This document shows, piece after piece, positions 1-5,449 of a stretch of 5,449 bases of DNA. A program made the translations under genes and the position numbers. Below the pieces are notes generated by a model. It searched no databases and was not told the origin of the DNA. It worked only from the letters and a program-made list of their open reading frames with translations. Source of the stretch: an uncultured Chromatiales bacterium. Its GTDB lineage: Bacteria > Pseudomonadota > Gammaproteobacteria > Steroidobacterales > GCA-2729495. Numbering within the stretch: the stretch's first letter is position 1; each line of letters starts with the position of its first letter. Location of the stretch: assembly GCA_913058165.1 (NCBI GenBank), contig CAJXQV010000096.1, forward strand, positions 1-5,449, in the 5' to 3' direction.

Positions 1-621
1 CTCATTGCGGGCAATAAAGCCCTGGGTGAGGACGATGTCACCACCGCGAGAAAAATCAGCCTGCAAATCAATATCGGGGGCATAGGCACAGGTCGCGGAC
101 AGGTAACCCGCACGTTCAGTAACATTGGTTGATTCAGAGCTGGTCAGCACCTCACGGGCATCAACCCAAACCACGGGCAAGCCCTGCTGTTGCAAATAGG
201 CAGCCCCCAGAACGGTGGTCATCAGTTCACCCATGGACATGACCTTCACCTGCATACGGTCGCTCACTTCGCGCACTAAGCGTACCCCACTGACCAGCTG
301 ATCAAGCTCTTCCAGATAGCCGCCCAGCAAGGCCCGGCTGTCGAGACCCAATGAATCACCAAGCCCCAGATAGCGCGCCTTCAACTCCGCCAGCAGCTCA
401 GCATGCTCTCCACGAGTCGCCAAGCCGAGCAAAGCTTCCAGCTGATTGGATGTACCGCGAATGGCTGAATGCACAATGACCGGCTGCACACCTTCGGCAA
501 CACGCTGACGCACCAGGTCCGCAATAATGGCCCAGCTTTCAGCGGTGGCGACACTGGTGCCGCCAAACTTCATTACCACCCACGACACGGCAATCTCACT
601 GTTCTGATTTTCTGCGTTCAT
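1..621 (-). CDS. lysC: Aspartate kinase, N-terminal part; probably bifunctional aspartate kinase/diaminopimelate decarboxylase (partial, runs off left edge)
   Basis: The protein phosphorylates L-aspartate with ATP in the cytoplasm, the first step to lysine, threonine and methionine. The 207 visible residues are the amino-acid kinase fold. They show the nucleotide-binding VMKFGGTSV (residues 16-24, Lys18), HSAIRGTSN (51-59) in place of the usual VSAxxGVTN, MSMGELMTT (128-136, Glu132 at the aspartate site), VDARE (153-157) and TQGFIARNE (199-207). The last motif normally just precedes the conserved TxxLGRGGSD. The spacing and wording of GELMTTVLGAAYLQQQGL and the LSATC...LTQGFIARN stretch resemble, from memory, the Xanthomonas-type fusion whose C-terminal half is diaminopimelate decarboxylase; that half lies outside the window, so the fusion is inferred. 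The ATG at 621 has ACAAGG 3 nt and AAGGG about 13 nt upstream, neither ideally spaced. Met17 (573) is too close to the P-loop-like motif to be preferred. It lies downstream of ilvD on the same strand, beyond a terminator, so it probably has its own promoter. Confidence 0.9.
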   Translation of the reverse strand, partial: MNAENQNSEIAVSWVVMKFGGTSVATAESWAIIADLVRQRVAEGVQPVIVHSAIRGTSNQLEALLGLATRGEHAELLAELKARYLGLGDSLGLDSRALLGGYLEELDQLVSGVRLVREVSDRMQVKVMSMGELMTTVLGAAYLQQQGLPVVWVDAREVLTSSESTNVTERAGYLSATCAYAPDIDLQADFSRGGDIVLTQGFIARNE

Positions 622-653
622 AAGCCTTGTAAAGCCCTTGTTCTCAATATCTG

Positions 654-680
654 TGCCACCCGATACTTAATCTGGTGGCA
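654..680 (-). repeat. Inverted repeat (hairpin) between terminator and aspartate kinase start
   Basis: A perfect 7-bp inverted repeat, TGCCACC/GGTGGCA, with a 13-nt loop (arms 654-660 and 674-680). It begins where the U-tract of the neighbouring terminator ends and stops 32 nt before the kinase start codon. It has no U-tract of its own, so it is not a second terminator. It could protect or present the kinase mRNA 5' region, or form part of a regulated leader. Function is unknown. Confidence 0.5.
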
Positions 681-707
681 AAAAAAAGCCCGCGGATGTG
701 CGGGCTT
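680..707 (-). terminator. Intrinsic (rho-independent) terminator on the minus strand
   Basis: On the minus strand the perfect stem AAGCCCGC/GCGGGCTT (8 bp, loop ACATCC; plus-strand arms 686-693 and 700-707) runs directly into a tract of eight T (680-687, two of them in the stem). This is a textbook terminator. It lies 176 nt past the ilvD stop and 58 nt before the aspartate kinase start. It can therefore end the ilvD transcript, or act as an attenuator for the kinase if transcription starts at the candidate promoter near 826-854. On the plus strand the hairpin is followed only by a looser T-rich run, so termination in that direction would be weaker. Confidence 0.85.
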
Positions 708-819
708 CGTTGTTTTTATCGAACTGCTTCAGTTCCCGCAAACATTGCCTCACACAAAGCCAGCAACCGGTTTATTGCCGGTGCCGCGAGTGTTGCGCAT
801 GTGCTTAGTGTTAAACATG
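708..819 (-). promoter_or_regulatory. Possible structured leader of the aspartate kinase gene
   Basis: Read on the minus strand, this stretch has two small hairpins ahead of the terminator: ACCGG/CCGGT (766-782, 7-nt loop) and GAACTG/CAGTTC (721-735, 3-nt loop). The segment TGCGGG (740-735) can pair with CCCGCA in the 5' arm of the terminator, a 6-bp alternative pairing that would compete with termination. No known riboswitch core (lysine riboswitch, T-box) is recognisable. This is inference from base pairing done by eye, without energy calculation. Confidence 0.3.
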
Positions 820-825
820 ATCGCA

Positions 826-854
826 AGTAAACCCAATACACTGACACAGGTCAA
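826..854 (-). promoter_or_regulatory. Candidate sigma-70 promoter for the aspartate kinase leader
   Basis: On the minus strand TTGACC (854-849, 5 of 6 matches to the -35 consensus) is followed after exactly 17 bp by TTTACT (831-826, 4 of 6 to the -10 consensus). Transcription would begin near 819, about 200 nt upstream of the kinase start and upstream of the terminator at 686-707. It is just past the ilvD stop, where a promoter for the next gene would be expected. Confidence 0.4.
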
Positions 855-883
855 GTACTGCCGCTAATTGCAGATCAGACCGG

Positions 884-2569
884 CTAGTCGCCGGTCACTG
901 CTCCCTTGGAGGCCGAGCTGACCAGTTTCGCGTATTTGGTCAGCACACCGCGCGCAGCACCTGAGTCAGGGCACACCCACTTCGCCTTGCGCCGGTCAAG
1001 CTCAGCATCCAACACATGCAGGTCAATCTCGCGGGTCTTAGCGTTAATGGTGATGCGATCACCGTCTTCAACCAGCGCCAGCGGACCACCCAGGGCGGCC
1101 TCCGGGCTAACATGACCCACAACGAACCCATGGCTGCCACCTGAGAAGCGGCCATCGGTAATCAATGCAACCTTGTCTCCCAGGCCTTTACCCATAATCG
1201 CGGCAGTCGGGCTCAGCATTTCACGCATGCCAGGCCCGCCTTTCGGCCCTTCGTAACGAATAACCACAACGTCGCCGGCAACGATATTGCCATCCAAAAT
1301 TGACTGCAAAGCATCTTCTTCTGAACCAAATACCTTGGCGGTACCTTCGAAGCTGGTTCCTTCCTTGCCGGTGATTTTGGCAACGGCACCCTCAGGAGCA
1401 AGATTCCCATACAGAACAACGAGATGTGAATCTTCTTTAATGGGGTTTCCAAAGTCACGAATAATGCCCTGACCCGCCGGATAGTCTTCTGCATCGGCAA
1501 GGTTTTCTGCCATGGTCTTACCACTAACGGTCAGACAATCGCCATGCAACATCCCCTTATCAAGCAGACGCTTCATCAGCGGACGAATACCGCCAATCGC
1601 AATTAACTCTGACATCGAGTAACGACCGCTGGGCTTAAGATCGGCCAGCAACGGGGTTTTTGCACCAATGCGAGTGAAGTCATCGATTTCGAGCTCAACG
1701 CCCGACTCGCGCGCCATTGCCAACAAATGCAATACAGCATTGGTTGAGCCGCCCAGGGCGATCACGACGGTAATCGCGTTCTCGAAAGCCTCGCGGGTAA
1801 GGATATCCGAGGGCCTGATGCCTTCGCGAACCATGTTCATTACGGCCTGACCAGCGCGGAAGCAATCCTCGCCCTTTTCATCCGACACAGCATTCTGTGC
1901 CGAGCTGTTCGGCAGACTCATGCCCAAAGCTTCAATGGCAGATGCCATGGTGTTGGCGGTGTACATTCCGCCGCAGGAGCCCGCACCGGGAATTGCGGTG
2001 CGCTCAACCTCGAGCAACTCCGCCTCACTGACCTTGCCGCCGGCAAGCCCACCAACAGCCTCAAACACAGACACAATGTCGCGACCCTTAGCGCCCGGCT
2101 TAATCGTGCCACCGTAGACAAATATCGAAGGACGATTCAGACGCGCGAGCGCCATTAAACAACCCGGCATATTTTTATCGCAACCACCAATTGCGACAAT
2201 GCCATCGAAACCTTCAGCACCTGCAACCGTTTCAATAGAATCGGCAATAACCTCACGCGAAACGAGCGAGTAACGCATACCCGGAGTGCCCATCGAAATT
2301 CCATCAGACACTGTGATGGTGTTGAACTCAAGCGCTTTACCGCCCGCCTCATTGACACCTGCGGCGGCCTGATGCGCCAGCTTGTCGATATGCATGTTGC
2401 ACGGAGTAACCATGCTCCACGTGGACGCAATACCGATCTGAGACTTATTAAAATCTTCTTCGGTAAAACCCACCGCACGCAACATGGCGCGACTCGGAGC
2501 CTGCTCAACACCGTCGACAACAATGCTTGAATAACGGCGTTCCTGAGATTCTTTGGTTTTGTCAGTCAT
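884..2569 (-). CDS. ilvD: Dihydroxy-acid dehydratase (IlvD), complete
   Basis: IlvD dehydrates 2,3-dihydroxy-isovalerate and 2,3-dihydroxy-3-methylvalerate to the 2-keto acids that become valine, leucine, isoleucine and pantothenate. It is a cytoplasmic Fe-S, Mg-dependent IlvD/Edd-family enzyme. At 561 aa it is the short form (E. coli IlvD is about 616). All landmarks are present: TPCNMH with Cys57, [10 protein letters not shown] with Cys130 and the Mg-ligand pair Asp131/Lys132, [14 protein letters not shown] with Cys199, [16 protein letters not shown] (88-102), and [11 protein letters not shown] (271-281). The C-terminal swivelling domain carries [10 protein letters not shown] (441-450, Glu450 as a metal ligand) and [16 protein letters not shown] (471-486), with Ser476 the likely catalytic base. 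The three cluster cysteines fit the cluster-binding pattern of the family; the cluster type ([2Fe-2S] or [4Fe-4S]) cannot be decided by eye. The ATG fits family N-termini (RRYSS.VVDG near residue 11), although the Shine-Dalgarno is weak. It sits downstream of the FAD dehydrogenase with a 112-nt gap. Confidence 0.98.
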   Translation of the reverse strand: MTDKTKESQERRYSSIVVDGVEQAPSRAMLRAVGFTEEDFNKSQIGIASTWSMVTPCNMHIDKLAHQAAAGVNEAGGKALEFNTITVSDGISMGTPGMRYSLVSREVIADSIETVAGAEGFDGIVAIGGCDKNMPGCLMALARLNRPSIFVYGGTIKPGAKGRDIVSVFEAVGGLAGGKVSEAELLEVERTAIPGAGSCGGMYTANTMASAIEALGMSLPNSSAQNAVSDEKGEDCFRAGQAVMNMVREGIRPSDILTREAFENAITVVIALGGSTNAVLHLLAMARESGVELEIDDFTRIGAKTPLLADLKPSGRYSMSELIAIGGIRPLMKRLLDKGMLHGDCLTVSGKTMAENLADAEDYPAGQGIIRDFGNPIKEDSHLVVLYGNLAPEGAVAKITGKEGTSFEGTAKVFGSEEDALQSILDGNIVAGDVVVIRYEGPKGGPGMREMLSPTAAIMGKGLGDKVALITDGRFSGGSHGFVVGHVSPEAALGGPLALVEDGDRITINAKTREIDLHVLDAELDRRKAKWVCPDSGAARGVLTKYAKLVSSASKGAVTGD

Positions 2570-2602
2570 AATTTCTAAATTCTAGGGCTGAAAACAGCGG
2601 CT

Positions 2603-2640
2603 ATTGTACACGCAAGGAGCTCTGAGAGCGCCATTGTCAA
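2603..2640 (-). promoter_or_regulatory. Possible ilvD promoter elements
   Basis: On the minus strand a TACAAT -10-like hexamer (2608-2603, 5 of 6) lies 33 nt upstream of the ilvD start. A perfect TTGACA (2640-2635) lies farther upstream, but the two are 26 bp apart, which is too far for one standard promoter. TACAAT alone has no good -35 at 16-18 bp. Between them sits a short GCTCT/AGAGC dyad that an activator could use. The 112-nt gap makes a separate ilvD promoter plausible but unproven. Confidence 0.25.
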
Positions 2641-2681
2641 CAGGATTTTGCCGGCGATATTTCGCCCGCGAGAGCTTAAAA

Positions 2682-4109
2682 CTACAACAGTTTATTTGGG
2701 TTCATAATGCCGTTGGGGTCGAAGGCCAGCTTCACTGAACGCATTAACTGCAAGCCCACCGGATCTGCAAGCCTCGCCAACTCTTCCCGCTTCAGCAAGC
2801 CGATGCCGTGCTCGGCACTGAAACTTCCGCCCAGGCTCACTGCAAGACTATGAATACGCTGGTTCATAACGTCCCACAGCGCCAGAAAATCTTTGGCCGG
2901 CATCGCTTCAGGCTGGCTCAGATTGAAATGGATATTGCCGTCGCCGACATGGCCGAACGGCACCGGACGAACGCCGGGTGCAATTGACTCCGCCACCGCC
3001 GATGCCTTCTCGATAAACAGAGGGATCTGCGATACAGGCACCGAGATATCGTGCTTAATACTTGCCCCCGCCAGCTTTTGCGCTTCGGAGATAGCGTGGC
3101 GAATACGCCAAAAGGCATCACGCTGCGCGCCAGACTGCGCCACCACCCCATCGCTCACCAAACCAAGGTCTAACTGCGCCTCCAGAAATGCCAGCAAGCC
3201 CTCATCGACCGACGATTGTGAGCGCTGGCTGGACAGGTCAAGCAGCACATACCAGCTGTACCCGCCATCGAATGGACTGCGACAGCTGTCGATGTGCTGC
3301 TGCACCATATCCATCGCAATATCAGGGAACGTTTCAAACGCCAGGATCTCATCACCCAACGCGGTCCGTGCCGCCGCAAAGAACTCAACCACCGCACTGA
3401 TTGACTCCAGCGCGATGAGCCCAGTCGCCACACTCGCAGGCTTTGGAAACAATTTACAGGTAACCGCCGTAACCACACCCAAAGAACCTTCCGCACCGAT
3501 AAACAGTTGCTTCAAGTCGTAGCCGGTATTGTCTTTGCGAACGCCCTTTAATTCGTCAAGCACGCGGCCATCCGGCAGCACCACTTCAAGCCCAAGCACC
3601 AGATCACGGGTATTGCCGTAACGAAGCACCGCCGTGCCGCCCGCATTGGTCGAAACATTGCCGCCGATCTGACAGCTGCCTTCAGAGGCCATACTCAGCG
3701 GAAACAGACAATCGGCATCGGCAGCTGCCTGCTGCAAGCGCTCGAGCACACAACCGGCCTCAACCGTAATGGTAAAATTAGCGGTATCAATTGCGCGGAC
3801 ATGGCGCATCCTTTCCAACGATAACAACACCTCATCCTGTTCACCGAGGCCGGGAATAGCTCCGCCAGCCAAACCTGTATTGCCTCCCTGAGGCACCACC
3901 GCCACCTTGTGTGCGTTGCAACAACGCAAGATGGCAGCAACTTCCGCGGTACTCACAGGGCGCAACAGCAATGGTGTGTGTCCAGTAAACAAACCGCGCC
4001 ATTCCTCAAGATACGCACTTAAATCTACTGCGCTATCAAGCCAGCCGCCATCGCCGACAATGGACTTCAGTTCAGCAATAACTGATTCGGGAATCGTTTT
4101 TGTTAGCAC
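2682..4109 (-). CDS. FAD-dependent D-2-hydroxyacid dehydrogenase, GlcD / D-2-hydroxyglutarate dehydrogenase family
   Basis: This flavoenzyme oxidises a D-2-hydroxyacid to the 2-keto acid and passes electrons to an acceptor such as an electron-transfer flavoprotein or quinone. An N-terminal FAD-binding PCMH-type domain (about 44-215) shows PQGGNTGLAGGA (73-84), SEGSCQIGGNVSTNAGG (142-158) and NTGYDLKQLFIGAEGSLG (194-211). A C-terminal FAD-oxidase domain (about 220-474) has the metal-site motifs FGHVGDGNIHFN (385-396) and SAEHGIG (431-437). Arg337 and Lys352 align with basic residues expected to hold substrate carboxylates in D-2-hydroxyglutarate dehydrogenase, which is the preferred substrate. 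D-lactate and glycolate remain possible, and no serA neighbour is seen to settle it. An open frame extends to an ATG at 4253, but the GTG at 4109 is preferred: it has AAAAGG 9 nt upstream, gives a family-typical 475 aa, and drops an atypical Cys/Pro-rich leader. An ATG at 4133 is the alternative. No signal peptide or membrane segment is seen, so it is probably cytoplasmic. Confidence 0.93.
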   Translation of the reverse strand: MLTKTIPESVIAELKSIVGDGGWLDSAVDLSAYLEEWRGLFTGHTPLLLRPVSTAEVAAILRCCNAHKVAVVPQGGNTGLAGGAIPGLGEQDEVLLSLERMRHVRAIDTANFTITVEAGCVLERLQQAAADADCLFPLSMASEGSCQIGGNVSTNAGGTAVLRYGNTRDLVLGLEVVLPDGRVLDELKGVRKDNTGYDLKQLFIGAEGSLGVVTAVTCKLFPKPASVATGLIALESISAVVEFFAAARTALGDEILAFETFPDIAMDMVQQHIDSCRSPFDGGYSWYVLLDLSSQRSQSSVDEGLLAFLEAQLDLGLVSDGVVAQSGAQRDAFWRIRHAISEAQKLAGASIKHDISVPVSQIPLFIEKASAVAESIAPGVRPVPFGHVGDGNIHFNLSQPEAMPAKDFLALWDVMNQRIHSLAVSLGGSFSAEHGIGLLKREELARLADPVGLQLMRSVKLAFDPNGIMNPNKLL

Positions 4110-4118
4110 AACAGACAA

Positions 4119-4124
4119 CCTTTT
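4119..4124 (-). promoter_or_regulatory. Ribosome binding site that decides the dehydrogenase start
   Basis: AAAAGG on the minus strand ends 9 nt before the GTG at 4109. Neither the ATG at 4133 nor the ATG at 4253 has a comparable purine-rich Shine-Dalgarno. This supports the shorter 475-aa protein. Confidence 0.55.
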
Positions 4125-4209
4125 ATAACGCATGCGGCTCGGGCTTGGCGGCGCGACAGGTAACGGGACCATCGCAGCAACCGGTAATAGTTGGGTTTCT
4201 CCACCAGCA

Positions 4210-4239
4210 ACCATACAATGTGAACAACATTTTGCACAA
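4210..4239 (-). promoter_or_regulatory. Candidate promoter of the dehydrogenase gene
   Basis: On the minus strand TTGTGC (4239-4234) is followed after 18 bp by TATGGT (4215-4210), each a partial match to the sigma-70 hexamers. Transcription would start near 4203 and give a leader of about 94 nt before the GTG at 4109. The -35 lies inside the dyad at 4220-4246, so a protein bound there would block it. The hexamer matches are modest. Confidence 0.25.
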
Positions 4240-4246
4240 TGTTCAC
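4220..4246 (+). promoter_or_regulatory. Operator-like dyad in the divergent intergenic region
   Basis: The core AACATTTTGCACAATGTT (4226-4243) is an 18-bp dyad with 8 of 9 base pairs symmetric around a central TGCA. It overlaps a second perfect inverted repeat, GTGAACA (4220-4226) and TGTTCAC (4240-4246), centred 1-2 bp away. ACAATG also recurs directly at 4215 and 4237, about two helical turns apart. Size, symmetry and position between divergent genes fit a dimeric (or paired-dimer) repressor or activator site. It does not match the CRP consensus. No regulator gene is in the window, so the binding protein is unknown. Confidence 0.55.
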
Positions 4247-4278
4247 TAAACACCCTAAGAGATTGCGTATTACGCCCT

Positions 4279-5414
4279 ATGGATAAAGGCAGTACAAGTC
4301 ACCTCAACACCCTCAAGATGAGCACCAATGGTGGCATTCTCGGGCTGGACCTGGAGGAACGCAGCAATCTGGTAGAACTGGATCGCCAGCTACACGCTCA
4401 CTGGAGCCTGGGCAGAAACTTCATTCTGGGCTGGTGCCCTCACGATCAGGGCGTCTTGCTGCTGGTCGTACCCCACTACGCCGTCGCAAGCTATGCTCTG
4501 CCCGATGAGTCCGGAGCTTCAGACCCGGGTAGCCCCTCACAAACGTTCATCATGGATCTGCTGTCACGCCGACGCCAGATAGACCATCGTCGACTGGAGA
4601 ATGCGGCAAAACTATTTCATGTTGACCCGACCTACATTCCTCTCAGGAAGCCGCTCAGCAACGGCCAGACTGACCTCGATATTATCGAACAACTGGTCCG
4701 CCGCTATAGCATCAACTACATACCGAATCGTGCGGTCGCACTCTTCGATATTGTCGGCTTTAGTCTGTTAACACCGTTTGAGCAAATGACTCAACTCAAC
4801 AGCTTGTCGTACTCACTGAATTCTGCCCACCACAAAATGGTCGGCACCAATATTGATGTTAACTTTGCACGCTCGAGTACCGGCGATGGGTTTTACATCT
4901 GGAATCGTGATAATGGCATGCAGGCCAACAGCAACCTGTATCACTTAATGCATCTGGTCATGGCCGATAACGCTATTGCACGACGCAGGGCGAAAGGCCG
5001 CACCGTGCCGTTGCTCAGAACCTGCTTCCACGTTGGCGGTTGCTATGAGTTTCATCAGGCAGAAGGTCTCAATCCAACAATTCGTAGCGACATTGTCGGT
5101 GACGTAACCATTGAACTTGCGCGCATGATCGAACAGGCTTTACCCGGCCAAATTTTTGTCGGCGAATTTGAAACCCTCATGCTAGAAACAGGTTCAAGTG
5201 ATGAGGTGCTGGTTGACTCCATTCGCTTCGTCGACATCGCACAAAAAGACTTAAGCGAACTTAGCGGATTAGAGCTGTCGGGCGAAGCCATCGATTCAAT
5301 CAAGTGCTACCTCACAGGGCAGCAACAGGATAGCGGCCGATACTCGATCAGGAAACTCTCCATCACCGACAAACACGGCCTCACCCGCAACGTGTTTAAC
5401 GCGAAGATCAATAT
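4279..5414 (+). CDS. Class III nucleotidyl-cyclase-like protein with uncharacterised N-terminal region (partial, cut by contig end)
   Basis: I do not recognise the specific family. Residues 1 to about 150 are soluble-looking with no clear domain, signal peptide or membrane segment; a basic helix-like RRRQIDHRRLENAAKLF is at 97-113. From about 151 the sequence follows a class III adenylate/guanylate cyclase fold: VALFDIVGFSLLT (153-165, metal Asp157), STGDGFYIW (200-208, metal Asp203), RTCFHVGGCYEF (247-258), and RSDIVGDVTIELARM (269-283) followed by PGQIFVG (289-295). In the last block Asp271 and the transition-state Arg282 match canonical cyclases, but the transition-state Asn position is Ile278, and the purine-selecting Lys position is Ser199 (with Arg198 beside it). 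It may be a degenerate, sensory or regulatory cyclase-like domain rather than an active enzyme. The start at 4279 has only a weak upstream AAGAG; Met14 is an alternative. It diverges from the dehydrogenase gene. The frame stays open to the window end, but codons after about 378 are adapter, so the true C-terminus is missing. Confidence 0.8.
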
Positions 5415-5449
5415 CTGTCTCTTATACACATCTCCGAGCCCACGAGACA
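5415..5449 (+). other. Nextera (Tn5 transposome) sequencing adapter, not genomic
   Basis: Bases 5415-5433 are the 19-bp Tn5 mosaic end CTGTCTCTTATACACATCT. Bases 5434-5448 are CCGAGCCCACGAGAC, the read-2 (i7-side) Nextera adapter in read-through orientation. One more base follows at the very end of the window. This is library adapter left untrimmed at a contig end. It translates in the upstream frame to the tail CLLYTSPSPRD, which should be removed from the protein. Confidence 0.98.

Noticed and set aside
469..867. 132-aa plus-strand open frame across the kinase start and the intergenic region
   Set aside because: It overlaps the well-supported kinase coding sequence in antisense and runs through the terminator hairpin. 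Its product resembles no known protein.
622..883. Lysine riboswitch or T-box upstream of aspartate kinase
   Set aside because: None of the conserved core elements is recognisable, and the hairpins seen are too small and too few for a lysine riboswitch.
2653..2666. Hairpin GGCGA/TCGCC after the dehydrogenase stop as a terminator
   Set aside because: Only 5 bp with no T-tract after it on the minus strand; too weak to call an intrinsic terminator.
2893..3522. 209-aa plus-strand open frame inside the FAD dehydrogenase
   Set aside because: It lies wholly antisense to conserved FAD-oxidase motifs; its length follows from the codon bias of the real gene.
4219..4246. CRP-cAMP site near the cyclase-like gene (TGTGA half site)
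   Set aside because: The second half site TCACA is not at the required 6-bp spacing in either orientation; the dyad symmetry is of another kind.
4216..4253. Cysteine cluster CAKCCSHC as a metal-binding N-terminus of the dehydrogenase
   Set aside because: It is produced by translating the operator-like dyad from an upstream ATG; the better start is the GTG at 4109.
5055..5303. 82-aa minus-strand frame opposite the cyclase-like gene
   Set aside because: Low-complexity Ser/Met-rich product, fully antisense to a long frame with recognisable cyclase motifs.

Overview
The window looks like a chromosomal contig end from a gammaproteobacterium, most likely a marine or aquatic lineage. Three things suggest this: an aspartate kinase N-terminus of the type found in kinase/diaminopimelate-decarboxylase fusions of gammaproteobacteria, a short-type (561 aa) dihydroxy-acid dehydratase, and moderate GC by eye. 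The exact genus cannot be read from the sequence.

Layout. Three genes run leftward on the minus strand. At the right is an FAD-dependent D-2-hydroxyacid dehydrogenase of the GlcD/D-2-hydroxyglutarate dehydrogenase family (about 4109 to 2682). Next, after a 112-nt gap, is ilvD (2569 to 884). Last is the first 207 codons of an aspartate kinase (621 to 1) that runs off the left edge. The 262-nt gap between ilvD and the kinase holds a strong intrinsic terminator (686-707, U-tract on the minus strand). It also holds a candidate promoter upstream of that terminator and several more hairpins, so it may be an attenuator-type leader for the kinase as well as the end of the ilvD transcript.

On the plus strand a fourth gene (4279 to about 5414) diverges from the dehydrogenase. 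It encodes an uncharacterised N-terminal region of about 150 residues followed by a class III nucleotidyl-cyclase-like domain. That domain keeps both metal aspartates and the transition-state arginine. It lacks the usual transition-state asparagine and the usual purine-selecting lysine. The divergent intergenic region carries a strong 18-bp dyad (4226-4243), a likely operator.

The last 35 bases (5415-5449) are not genomic. They match the Tn5 mosaic end plus Nextera read-2 adapter, so the contig truly ends near 5414 and the apparent C-terminus of the cyclase-like protein (...LYTSPSPRD) is adapter translated as protein.

How the genes relate: ilvD (branched-chain amino acids and the valine-derived pantothenate branch) and the aspartate kinase (lysine/threonine/methionine family) are both amino-acid biosynthesis genes. 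The dehydrogenase probably removes a D-2-hydroxyacid by-product or feeds electrons to the respiratory chain. No functional link to the divergent cyclase-like gene is visible apart from the shared intergenic control region. I found no tRNA, rRNA, CRISPR array or insertion sequence. The one exciting candidate is the cyclase-like protein; the rest is ordinary housekeeping.
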